Assembly: GCA_947476405.1 (NCBI GenBank)
Contig: CANJQG010000070.1
Span: 1 to 6,722 of the forward strand
Length of the DNA stretch: 6,722 nt
From: Thiotrichales bacterium
Lineage (GTDB): Bacteria; Pseudomonadota; Gammaproteobacteria; Francisellales; CACEW01
Direction: 5' to 3'
The notes below the pieces were generated by a model that searched no databases, was not told the origin of the DNA, and saw only the letters and a program-made list of their open reading frames with translations. Shown here piece by piece: positions 1-5,641 of this stretch. The translations under genes were made by a program, and so were the position numbers. Position 1 is the first letter of the stretch; each line of letters opens with the position of its first letter.

Positions 1-89
1 ATATTATAGTGATACTTAAAAAAATTGCTTGATGTATTTTAGCTCGGGAGTATATTGCGAAAAACAGGGCTACACGCCAAGAATTTCAT

Positions 90-128
90 CATCTGCGTAG
101 TTATCCCTTGTTCCGTAGTGTACGGCCT
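90..128 (-). repeat. 39-bp inverted repeat, left copy
   Basis: The reverse complement of this stretch is identical over 39 bp to 5977-6015, and identity ends abruptly on both sides. It contains a short perfect hairpin, CCGTA-gtg-TACGG at 113-125. Read on the minus strand, the repeat supplies the last codons (GRTLRNKG) and the TAA stop (101-103) of the truncated CoA-transferase. No matching target-site duplication is visible beside the two copies: left flank TTCAT, right flank CGCAA. I do not recognise the family. It could be a small dispersed repeat, a recombination scar, or the end of a lost mobile element. Confidence 0.9.
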
Positions 129-721
129 GGTAGGGCGATAGGTTGAGTCTCGCCGATTTTGATGATTTCCAATAACGGTAGGGTGCGAATGGCTTGAGCT
201 TGAGGATGTGCTTGCCATTCAGTGGGAGAGCGCAGAATCGATACGCAGAGGCCTTGCTCATTCAACGATTCCTCAAGCACATCAGCCTTCCAGGTTTTGA
301 CTGCCTCAATTACAGCTGCTTTATCCGCAGCACAACCCAAAAAATCAATCACCCCTTGTTGATGATGCGGGAAATTGCAGTGAAACTGAATAAAACGCTG
401 ATCTGCAGTTTCATAGAATCCAGAAAAGGGACTCCATAAATCCTCGGTTTTGCCATCCATCACTTTGAGATACTGATTGGAACGTTGCGCTATGGCCGCA
501 TTTCTGACATTGATGCTGACTTGTTGCAATCGTCCTGTTTTGAGTTTCCAGAGTTCAGCTGCCGCATAACCCACTGCTGCCAAAGCCGCTGCGCCTGCTT
601 CACCGATTAAAAAAGGGCTGGGCAGAATAGGATCGTGGCCTTCAATCTGAATATGTTCAAGCGAATTGGGCTTGATTTCCGCTGTGCTTAAAATGCTTTT
701 TAAAATGGACAGGTTTGTCAT
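101..721 (-). CDS. Truncated CaiB/BaiF-type (family III) CoA-transferase, probable pseudogene
   Basis: The 206-residue product matches the N-terminal part of a long subgroup of family III CoA-transferases, which move CoA between carboxylic acids and are usually about 450 or more residues. Recognisable stretches are DPILPSPFLIGEAGAAAL (30-47), AAAELWKLKTGR (53-64), LWSPFSGFYET (95-105) and HCNFPHHQQGVIDFLG (114-129). Where intact relatives enter a conserved segment of the form RPLSG.RVLDLTRVIAGP, this frame instead runs into the 39-bp repeat and ends GRTLRNKG-stop. The missing C-terminal half should carry the catalytic Asp, so activity is unlikely. The ATG at 721 is chosen because GGG at 730-732 lies 8 nt upstream; ATGs at 727 and 754 are in frame but badly spaced. 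It is divergent from the yciI-like operon. The family assignment rests on remembered consensus, not on a search. Confidence 0.75.
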   Translation of the reverse strand: MTNLSILKSILSTAEIKPNSLEHIQIEGHDPILPSPFLIGEAGAAALAAVGYAAAELWKLKTGRLQQVSINVRNAAIAQRSNQYLKVMDGKTEDLWSPFSGFYETADQRFIQFHCNFPHHQQGVIDFLGCAADKAAVIEAVKTWKADVLEESLNEQGLCVSILRSPTEWQAHPQAQAIRTLPLLEIIKIGETQPIALPGRTLRNKG

Positions 722-798
722 GATCATCACCCTTTTTGGATTAGTCAAAATCATGGTAGCATTAGATATATCAATTTGCTATATTCTTGAGAGGCGCC
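722..798. promoter_or_regulatory. Divergent intergenic control region with ArsR-site-like half sites
   Basis: This 77-bp AT-rich gap separates the divergent CoA-transferase remnant and the yciI-like operon, so it should hold the operon promoter. I see no convincing -35/-10 pair: TATATT at 780-785 is too close to the ribosome-binding site to serve. It does contain ATTAGATATAT (761-771), identical to 4698-4708 in the proposed operator upstream of the MFS gene, and TTTGCTATAT (775-784), which matches the half site TTTACGATAT at 8 of 10 positions. The two are in tandem rather than facing each other, so binding by the same repressor is only a possibility. Confidence 0.35.
789..794 (+). promoter_or_regulatory. 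Ribosome-binding site that fixes the GTG start of the yciI-like gene
   Basis: GAGAGG at 789-794 sits 4 nt before GTG at 799. The alternative in-frame TTG at 787 would overlap this site and add four residues (RGAV side) before the family's usual MFIIxLTY start. Confidence 0.6.
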
Positions 799-1095
799 GT
801 GTTCATTATCATATTGACCTACAAGAAACCATTATCAGAAATCGATCCCCATATTCCCGCGCATCGTGTTTTTCTGGATGCAGGGTATAAAAACAATGCC
901 TTTGTAGCTTCGGGCGCCAAAGCGCCGCGAACGGGTGGAGTGATTATTTCCCATCTCAAAAACCGTGCGGATGTCGAAGCCCTGGTCAAGCAAGATCCTT
1001 TTTATCAGCATGATGTAGCTGATTATGAGATTATTGAGTTTCAGCCCAGCAAATTTCATCCTGACTTTTCGGCATTTGTTTCGGAGAAAGCATGA
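799..1095 (+). CDS. YciI family protein (YCII-related domain)
   Basis: A 98-residue single-domain protein with the ferredoxin-like YCII pattern: an N-terminal strand MFIIILTYKKPL (1-12), a conserved helix with His22 in AHRVFLDAGY (21-30), then FVASGAKAPRTGGVIISH (35-52), and DPFYQHDVADYEIIEF (66-81) near the end. In YciI relatives a His-Asp pair is proposed as an active site; here His22 and Asp27 lie in that helix. Family members are small cytoplasmic proteins, mostly of unproven function, often found beside catabolic enzymes or fused to regulators. The GTG start is chosen from the spacing to GAGAGG and from the usual family N-terminus. The stop overlaps the next start (ATGA at 1092-1095), so it is probably translationally coupled to the amidohydrolase and may act on the same substrate or product. 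The family is clear; the reaction is unknown. Confidence 0.85.
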   Translation: MFIIILTYKKPLSEIDPHIPAHRVFLDAGYKNNAFVASGAKAPRTGGVIISHLKNRADVEALVKQDPFYQHDVADYEIIEFQPSKFHPDFSAFVSEKA

Positions 1096-2252
1096 TCAAA
1101 ACATTAGTGCATAAGTATTTGCCTGCAATGGTTACATTACGGCAGAGCCTGCACCAAATTCCAGAACTCAAATATGAGGAGTTCAAAACATCCACGCTAG
1201 TCTCAGAAGCACTGAAATCTTATGGCTGCGAAGTGAGAACTGGCGTTGCGAAAACAGGCATTGTCGCAATGATTGATTCGGGTAAACCAGGCCCAACAGT
1301 CGCACTGCGTGCAGACATGGATGCTTTGCCGATTCATGAAGAAACAGGCGTGGTTTATCAGTCAATCCATCCGAATGTGATGCATGCCTGTGGGCATGAT
1401 GGACACACCGCCACATTGCTCTTGGTCGCACAGGTTTTGCAAGAGATGAAGGCGCATTTTCGGGGTAAAGTAAAACTGATTTTTCAGCCTGCAGAAGAAG
1501 GGGGCAAGGGTTCACTCGCCATGATCAAAGACGGTGTGTTAGAGAATCCGAAAGTCGATGCTATTTTCGGCTATCACAACTGGCCTGGGCTTGCCCTGGG
1601 GCATGTAGGGACACGTGTTGGAACGATTTTGGTTGCAACAGGGCGAATTGAAATCACCATTCAGGGTCGCGTGGCGCATACTTCCATGCCCCAGAATGCG
1701 ATTAATCCTGTGCTGATTGGTGCAAAATACATTACGGCTTTAGAGACGCTTTGCCAAGAATATAGCCGTCAGGGTGCGATTTTGAATATCACCCGCTTTG
1801 AGTGCGGTGAAATGAAAAGCGGTATGACCGATACGGTGAAAATAACGGGTGTCTATTACGTAGAAAATGAGACGATTCTTGCCCAATTAAAAGCAGATAT
1901 AGAGCATCAGTGTCAGGCGATTATTATTGCAGGTGGCGCTACGTTTGCCATTGATTATTTTGCTTTTCACACACCCACGATCAATACGGCAGCAGAGGCC
2001 AAATTGGTTTTAAAAACTGCGCAAGAGTGCTTGTCCGATGCTGAGGTCATTGAGTTTGCTAAGCCACAAATTGCGGCGGAAGATTTTTCGGAATATCTGC
2101 GTCTGGTGCCTGGCTGCTTCTTTTTGGTTGGCGCGGGTGAAAATTCGCCGCCTGTGCACACTTCCAAATTTGATTTTCCTGATAGCATTATGAAAAATGC
2201 AGCCATTGTCATGTGTCAGACTGCATTGAATTATTTGAATACTAAACCATGA
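1092..2252 (+). CDS. M20D family metal-dependent amidohydrolase (hippurate hydrolase / N-acyl-amino-acid amidohydrolase type)
   Basis: A 386-residue cytoplasmic enzyme of normal family length that should hydrolyse an amide bond in an N-acyl amino acid or small peptide-like compound. The full metal centre is visible: Cys100 and His102 (MHACGHDGHTA), Glu135/Glu136 (QPAEEGG), His162 (GYHNWP) and His356 (PPVHTSKFDF). Other conserved blocks are LHQIPELKYEE (20-30) and ALRADMDALPIHEE (71-84). The lid/dimerisation domain spans about 185-295 and has GRVAHTSMP with His196. Within it, the family's usual N.IP...l.G..R stretch reads GMTDTVKITGVYY (244-256), an unusual variant that may alter substrate choice. 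Start: ATG overlaps the yciI-like stop, with GGAG at 1083-1086 spaced 5 nt. It is the middle gene of a three-gene operon, and its stop lies inside the Shine-Dalgarno of the exported hydrolase. No signal peptide is present. The exact substrate cannot be told. Confidence 0.93.
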   Translation: MIKTLVHKYLPAMVTLRQSLHQIPELKYEEFKTSTLVSEALKSYGCEVRTGVAKTGIVAMIDSGKPGPTVALRADMDALPIHEETGVVYQSIHPNVMHACGHDGHTATLLLVAQVLQEMKAHFRGKVKLIFQPAEEGGKGSLAMIKDGVLENPKVDAIFGYHNWPGLALGHVGTRVGTILVATGRIEITIQGRVAHTSMPQNAINPVLIGAKYITALETLCQEYSRQGAILNITRFECGEMKSGMTDTVKITGVYYVENETILAQLKADIEHQCQAIIIAGGATFAIDYFAFHTPTINTAAEAKLVLKTAQECLSDAEVIEFAKPQIAAEDFSEYLRLVPGCFFLVGAGENSPPVHTSKFDFPDSIMKNAAIVMCQTALNYLNTKP

Positions 2253-2332
2253 GGTGAATGATGAAAAAATCAGTAGGCATCATTGTAGCTGCAGTGTTGA
2301 TTGCGGTGAATGCGATTTCTTTTGCTGCAACA
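2244..2332 (+). repeat. RBS plus signal-peptide coding block, copy 1 (related to 5112-5200)
   Basis: This segment covers 17 nt upstream of the ATG plus the first 24 codons of the serine hydrolase. It aligns without gaps to 5112-5200. The 72 coding positions agree at 57 (about 79%), and the 17 upstream positions agree at 12, including an identically placed AGGTG four bases before the ATG. The alignment falls apart after the shared FAAT codons, and the mature proteins are unrelated as far as I can see. Confidence 0.75.
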
Positions 2333-3493
2333 GTAAGTGCTGATTCTTGCGCTATTCAGCAGAAACAAACCCTCCAAAATTTTGCAACAGCGGACTTGAA
2401 GCAGAGAGACTCTTCGGGTTATATCACGGCCATTGCCTTGCTTGCACAACGAGGAGATTCACCGCCTGTTGCGGTTTATGGCGGTGTGAATGGAATTGGC
2501 AGCAAAATCGCAATTAATCAGAATAGCCTATTTCAAATTGGCAGTATTACCAAGTCTTTTATCACCGTCGTGATCTTGCAATTAGCGCAAGAAAAACATT
2601 TTAGTCTGGATGACCCCACGCTCATTGCAAAATATTTTCCAGAGTATCCAAAGTGGGGAGGCATCACTTTACGTCAATTATTGAATATGACCAGCGGGAT
2701 TCCAGGCAATGGAACCAGCAAGCCGACTGATATTTACATGAAATTTACTTTGAAAGAGTATGCCTCTTATATCAGTCCTACTGAAATTTTGAATCTCACT
2801 TATGCTTATCCACTTGATTTTAAACCTGGAACATCGTGGGAATATTCCAATACCAATTACACTTTGCTAGGGCAGTTTATTCAGCGGGTGACGGGACAAA
2901 GTCCAGAGGCAGAAGTGAATGCACGGATCATCCAAAAGCTAAGCCTCAAGCATACGTATTTCCCAGTGAATACACTGCAGGAAATTCCAGGGATTCCGCC
3001 GGATGAGATTGTTCACGGCTATGCTTTTTCAACGAAATCCTATGATCCCTATGCATTTATGCCTTTTGGCCAGGATGTGACTGACTTTTCGCTTTCGGAA
3101 TATAACTCAGCGGGCGCAATGGTTTCGACGCCATCCGATCTCAATACCTATCTGCATGCGCTTTACAATCCAGGGCCTTTGCTCAATCAAGCGCAGATTA
3201 GTCAATTGACGACTTTGGTTTCCAGAGTCAATGGCACGCCCTTCAATCCAAATAAAAACTTAGGCAATCCCTTAGGATTTGGCTTTGGGATTGTCGGCTA
3301 TTATTGGCCAGAAGAGCATCGAATGGTTTATCTCTATAATGGCGTCACCACTGGCTTTACGGCATATTATGTTTATGATCCTAAAACCCAACAATACTTC
3401 AATTATGCAGTGAATTCGCTAGCCGATAAAGATGATGCTGTTGTGTTTAAAAAGGTAATGGCTCTGTTTGGTGATCTAGTTCAGTGTCATTGA
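2261..3493 (+). CDS. Exported beta-lactamase-fold serine hydrolase (class C / D-Ala-D-Ala peptidase-like) with an altered third motif
   Basis: A 410-residue protein with a Sec signal peptide (MKK, hydrophobic core 5-20, likely cleavage at SFA-A or VSA-D, residues 20-28), so periplasmic or secreted. The serine-acylation box is Ser95-Ile-Thr-Lys98 in FQIGSITKSFITVV; the second box is Tyr195-Ser-Asn197 in WEYSNTNYTLLG. Further family features are LLNMTSGIPGNG (140-151) and SAGAMVSTPSDLNTYL (283-298). The third box, normally KTG or H-x-G before a TGGF/TPGF turn, is Tyr359-Asn-Gly361 (YNGVTTGF), so the usual Lys/His is missing. The family includes class C beta-lactamases, DD-peptidases and esterases; the substrate is unknown. 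Cys30 and Cys409 could form a disulfide. ATG 2261 is preferred over 2258 because AGGTG at 2252-2256 is 4 nt from it and only 1 nt from 2258. It is the last gene of the operon; its 3' end overlaps the convergent MFS gene by 7 bp. Confidence 0.9.
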   Translation: MKKSVGIIVAAVLIAVNAISFAATVSADSCAIQQKQTLQNFATADLKQRDSSGYITAIALLAQRGDSPPVAVYGGVNGIGSKIAINQNSLFQIGSITKSFITVVILQLAQEKHFSLDDPTLIAKYFPEYPKWGGITLRQLLNMTSGIPGNGTSKPTDIYMKFTLKEYASYISPTEILNLTYAYPLDFKPGTSWEYSNTNYTLLGQFIQRVTGQSPEAEVNARIIQKLSLKHTYFPVNTLQEIPGIPPDEIVHGYAFSTKSYDPYAFMPFGQDVTDFSLSEYNSAGAMVSTPSDLNTYLHALYNPGPLLNQAQISQLTTLVSRVNGTPFNPNKNLGNPLGFGFGIVGYYWPEEHRMVYLYNGVTTGFTAYYVYDPKTQQYFNYAVNSLADKDDAVVFKKVMALFGDLVQCH

Positions 3494-4665
3494 TGGGCTT
3501 GCCGACAATGTTCCTGCCAATGCGTTTTGGCCAGAATCCCTTTCAAAATGGTCGCTAAAATCGCAAGTACAGCCAAGCCCAAAGCCACGATAATACAAGA
3601 TCTTGGCCCAAAACCCATTGAAAGCGGCACGCCTCCCAAATAAGCACCGATCGCATTGCCAATATTAAAAACTCCGATATTGATGGTAGAGGCAATATTC
3701 GGTGCGGCATGTGCGGATTTCACCACATTCATTTGCAAAGGCGCAACGGTTGAGAAAGACGCCACACCCCAGAAAAACAGCGTAATGACAGCCAGATAAG
3801 GCGAGATGCTGGTAAAGGTAAAAATCAGTGAGATTGCAAACAAAAAGCCGATCGTGATCATCAGTGCAGACAGGATGCCTTTGTCAGCCAGTTTCCCACC
3901 CCAAAGATTGCCAATGACAGAGCCGACGCCAATAATCAGCAAAGTCACCGTAATCCAGCTTTGCGGCGTTTTAGTCGTATCCAATAAAATCGGTGCAATA
4001 TAAGTGAAGAGCGCGAAGACGCTGGCAAAAGTCAGCATGGTGATCAACATCGCCAACAACACATGCGGTTGACGGACCACTTTCAACTCCGCTTTGAAAT
4101 CAACAGGAATCTCACTGGCCCCATTGTCTGGCAGAAAGGCGAGCAGGGCTAAAAAAGCGAGTACGCCAATTCCCGCAATCAGCCAAAAAGTAATATGCCA
4201 TTCCCAATGCTGGGCGATCCAAGTACCAAAAGGGACGCCGACCACATTGGCCAGTGTCAGCCCTGTAAACATCAACGCAACGGCACTGGCTCTGCGCTGT
4301 GGTGCTACTAATCCTGCAGCGACCACAGCCCCAATTCCAAAAAACGAGCCATGACAAAACGAGGTCACAATCCGCGCGATCATCATTTCAGTATAGTTGA
4401 AAGACAGCGCGCAGAAAATATTGCCGAGAATAAAGATCAACATCAAAATCAGCAGGGCTTTTTTACGCGAGAAGCTTTTGGTCAGGATAGCTAAAATAGG
4501 CGCACCAACAGCTACACCCAAAGCATAAAAGCTCACCAGTAATCCTGCTGCAGGAATGCTGACATGTAGGCTGTTTCCGACCTGGGGCAAAATCCCCATA
4601 ATCACAAATTCAGTCGTGCCGATGCCAAAGGCGCTGAGGGCCAGGGCGAAGAGGGCTAGATTCAT
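3487..4665 (-). CDS. MFS drug/sugar exporter, DHA1 family, YdhP/AraJ-like
   Basis: A 392-residue inner-membrane protein with the length and about 12 hydrophobic segments expected of DHA1 major facilitator pumps, which expel drugs, sugars or metabolites using the proton gradient. It resembles E. coli YdhP throughout: SAFGIGTTEFVIMGILP (11-27), SIPAAGLLVSFYALGVAVGAP (36-56), a basic loop SFSRKKALL after TM2 (64-72), Arg98 in IARIVTSFCHGSFFG, and the TM5 antiporter-type stretch GLTLANVVGVPFGTWI (135-150). The second half has IGVGSVIGNLWGGKLADKG and STINIGVFNIGNAIGAYLGG. The start at 4665 is supported by AGGAGA (4671-4676 on the plus map) five bases upstream. It lies 57 bp after arsR on the same strand, with its own ArsR-like operator between them, so it is the likely regulated output of that repressor. 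The exported compound is unknown. Confidence 0.92.
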   Translation of the reverse strand: MNLALFALALSAFGIGTTEFVIMGILPQVGNSLHVSIPAAGLLVSFYALGVAVGAPILAILTKSFSRKKALLILMLIFILGNIFCALSFNYTEMMIARIVTSFCHGSFFGIGAVVAAGLVAPQRRASAVALMFTGLTLANVVGVPFGTWIAQHWEWHITFWLIAGIGVLAFLALLAFLPDNGASEIPVDFKAELKVVRQPHVLLAMLITMLTFASVFALFTYIAPILLDTTKTPQSWITVTLLIIGVGSVIGNLWGGKLADKGILSALMITIGFLFAISLIFTFTSISPYLAVITLFFWGVASFSTVAPLQMNVVKSAHAAPNIASTINIGVFNIGNAIGAYLGGVPLSMGFGPRSCIIVALGLAVLAILATILKGILAKTHWQEHCRQAHQ

Positions 4666-4670
4666 ATTGA

Positions 4671-4676
4671 TCTCCT
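4671..4676 (-). promoter_or_regulatory. Strong ribosome-binding site of the MFS gene
   Basis: AGGAGA on the minus strand, 5 nt before the ATG at 4665. It contrasts with arsR, which has no recognisable site. Confidence 0.7.
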
Positions 4677-4684
4677 ATTTATTC

Positions 4685-4708
4685 ATATATCGCAAAAATT
4701 AGATATAT
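4685..4708 (-). promoter_or_regulatory. Second ArsR-like operator, upstream of the MFS gene
   Basis: The arms ATATATC (4685-4691) and GATATAT (4702-4708) form a perfect 7-bp inverted repeat with a 10-bp centre. The core 4687-4706 agrees with the perfect arsR palindrome at 5030-5049 in 15 of 20 positions, including both outer ends. It lies about 20 bp upstream of the MFS start, between the two genes. This suggests the repressor also acts directly on exporter expression and not only through its own promoter. No clear separate promoter could be picked out in this AT-rich gap. Confidence 0.6.
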
Positions 4709-4722
4709 TGGGTTAAATTTTT

Positions 4723-5019
4723 TTACAGTTTTTCGAGTGTTTTGATTAGATCCTGAATCGCTATTTCATTACGCTTGCAATAAGTCCACTGACCATGACG
4801 TTCCATTGTAATCAGGCCTGCCTTTTCCATTTGTGACAGATAATGCGATACGGTCGATTGAGAGAGGCCAATTTTTTCCTCAATGAGTCCCACGCAGATG
4901 CCATCCTCAACCACATCGCATTGGTTGGAGCTAAAGTGCAGCTTCGGCTCCTTGAGATATTCCAGGATTTGAAACCGCTTGGCGTTGGCTAAAGCTTTGA
5001 GTGTGTTGATTGTATTCAT
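4723..5019 (-). CDS. ArsR/SmtB-family winged-helix repressor
   Basis: A small DNA-binding protein, 98 residues from the chosen start. Winged-helix pattern: LKALANAKRFQILEYL (7-22), recognition helix-turn-helix VGLIEEKIGLSQSTVSHYLSQMEKAGLI (43-70), wing TMERHGQWTYCKRN (71-84) and a C-terminal dimer helix (85-98). Typical family members dimerise and leave DNA on binding a metal or on cysteine chemistry. The classic ELCVCDL metal box is not intact: the aligned stretch is DGICVGL, with Cys42. Cys34 and Cys81 are the only other cysteines, so the inducer may be redox or an organic molecule rather than a metal. ATG 5028 (three residues longer) is possible, but it overlaps the -10 box of the evident promoter; ATG 5019 falls at the predicted transcription start. 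The gene precedes the MFS exporter on the same strand. Confidence 0.88.
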   Translation of the reverse strand: MNTINTLKALANAKRFQILEYLKEPKLHFSSNQCDVVEDGICVGLIEEKIGLSQSTVSHYLSQMEKAGLITMERHGQWTYCKRNEIAIQDLIKTLEKL

Positions 5020-5026
5020 GAAAGAC

Positions 5027-5055
5027 ATTATATCGTAAATTTACGATATGTGCAA
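5027..5055 (-). promoter_or_regulatory. Sigma-70 promoter of arsR
   Basis: On the minus strand, TTGCAC (5055-5050) and a perfect TATAAT (5032-5027) are separated by exactly 17 bp. The spacer and the first -10 bases are occupied by the 20-bp palindrome. The expected transcription start, about 7 nt past the -10, is at 5020-5019, which is the second arsR ATG. The resulting message would have essentially no leader. This is the clearest promoter in the window. Confidence 0.8.
5030..5049. promoter_or_regulatory. Perfect 20-bp palindromic operator for ArsR autoregulation
   Basis: ATATCGTAAATTTACGATAT is a perfect dyad. It lies inside the arsR promoter, filling the spacer and overlapping the -10. 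Bound repressor would exclude RNA polymerase. ArsR-family operators are typically AT-rich imperfect 12-2-12 type dyads placed this way. It also lies about 80 bp upstream of the divergent exported-protein gene, which could share the control. Confidence 0.82.
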
Positions 5056-5111
5056 TGGCTGGTTTTTCTTTCTTTTGCCAGAGCGAGCGTTTAAAATCAA
5101 ACTTATCTTCT

Positions 5112-5200
5112 TAAACATCAGGTGGATTATGAAAAAATTAGTCAGCATCATTGTAGGTGCAGTATTGATTGCAGTGAGCACAGCAAGTTTTGCTGCAACA
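5112..5200 (+). repeat. RBS plus signal-peptide coding block, copy 2 (related to 2244-2332)
   Basis: Counterpart of the block in front of the serine hydrolase. AGGTG (5120-5124) is four bases before ATG 5129, as in copy 1, and the peptide MKKLVSIIVGAVLIAVSTAS-FAAT parallels MKKSVGIIVAAVLIAVNAIS-FAAT. Similarity fades both upstream of the RBS and after the cleavage region. Confidence 0.75.
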
Positions 5201-5641
5201 TTAACTTCAATGAACAAAATCCAGGTAGAGCGCGTTTTTACCAATCAAACCTTGGTATCCATTGGCACAGACAATCTCAATGGCAAAACGATTGATAATA
5301 CTTTTTCGATGTTCCTGGATGGGCGTGGGCATATCTGGGGTAAAATGGCGCAACAACCTGCGGGTCAACCCCAAACAGATCAAGGCGTTTATAGCATTGC
5401 TGCCGACGGCATTTTTTATATTACGTGGCAGCATTGGGATGATGCAGCGCGATTGTGTGGGCATTTATTTGAGACCGACAATGCTTATATCAGCGTCGAT
5501 TGCTCCAATGTTTTCCATACTGCGTTTATGAAAGCGGATGTTCTGTCTGGGAATCACCTAAATTATAGAAATGACACCGATACGGCCCCGCCCTTTGGTT
5601 TTAAATATCACCATCAATCCTATTACTTTCCAGGTGCCTGA
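5129..5641 (+). CDS. Small exported protein of unknown function
   Basis: A 170-residue protein with a clear Sec signal peptide (MKKLVSIIVGAVLIAVSTAS, likely cut around 22-24), leaving a mature part of about 147 residues. ATG 5129 is chosen over an upstream in-frame ATG at 5048 because AGGTGG precedes it and the signal peptide starts there; the upstream ATG also lies within the arsR operator. The mature part has the pattern TLVSIG (41-46), an F-x-M-F-x-D-G turn (59-65), TDQGVYSIAADGIFYITWQHWDDAARLC (83-110) and a second cysteine, Cys125, which probably pairs with Cys110. The order of a G-x-W/Y-S-I strand, a W-x-x-W segment and a cysteine vaguely recalls small secreted DUF995-like beta proteins, a weak guess. 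It is divergent from arsR, and its leader is related to that of the serine hydrolase, suggesting a shared history and perhaps joint export. Confidence 0.75.
   Translation: MKKLVSIIVGAVLIAVSTASFAATLTSMNKIQVERVFTNQTLVSIGTDNLNGKTIDNTFSMFLDGRGHIWGKMAQQPAGQPQTDQGVYSIAADGIFYITWQHWDDAARLCGHLFETDNAYISVDCSNVFHTAFMKADVLSGNHLNYRNDTDTAPPFGFKYHHQSYYFPGA

Noticed and set aside
1..26. AT-rich resemblance of 1-26 to 6106-6128 (shared ATATTATAG, then GA and CTTAAAAA-like bases), suggesting direct repeats outside the inverted repeats.
   Set aside because: Only nine bases match without interruption, in AT-rich DNA, and the left copy is cut by the window edge; chance is a sufficient explanation.
70..261. Minus-strand frame of 63 residues ending DNYADDEILGV, overlapping the CoA-transferase.
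   Set aside because: It lies in another frame of a recognisable coding region. Its tail reads through the repeat, but the corresponding frame at the right copy is closed by TAG immediately upstream (5976-5978).
1183..1515. Long minus-strand open frame inside the M20 gene.
   Set aside because: It is antisense to a gene with every catalytic motif intact, and its translation has no family features.
5069..5097. Possible promoter TTTCTT / TAAAAT for the small exported protein.
   Set aside because: The 17-bp spacing is right (5075-5091), but the -35 matches consensus poorly, so it is not listed as a feature.
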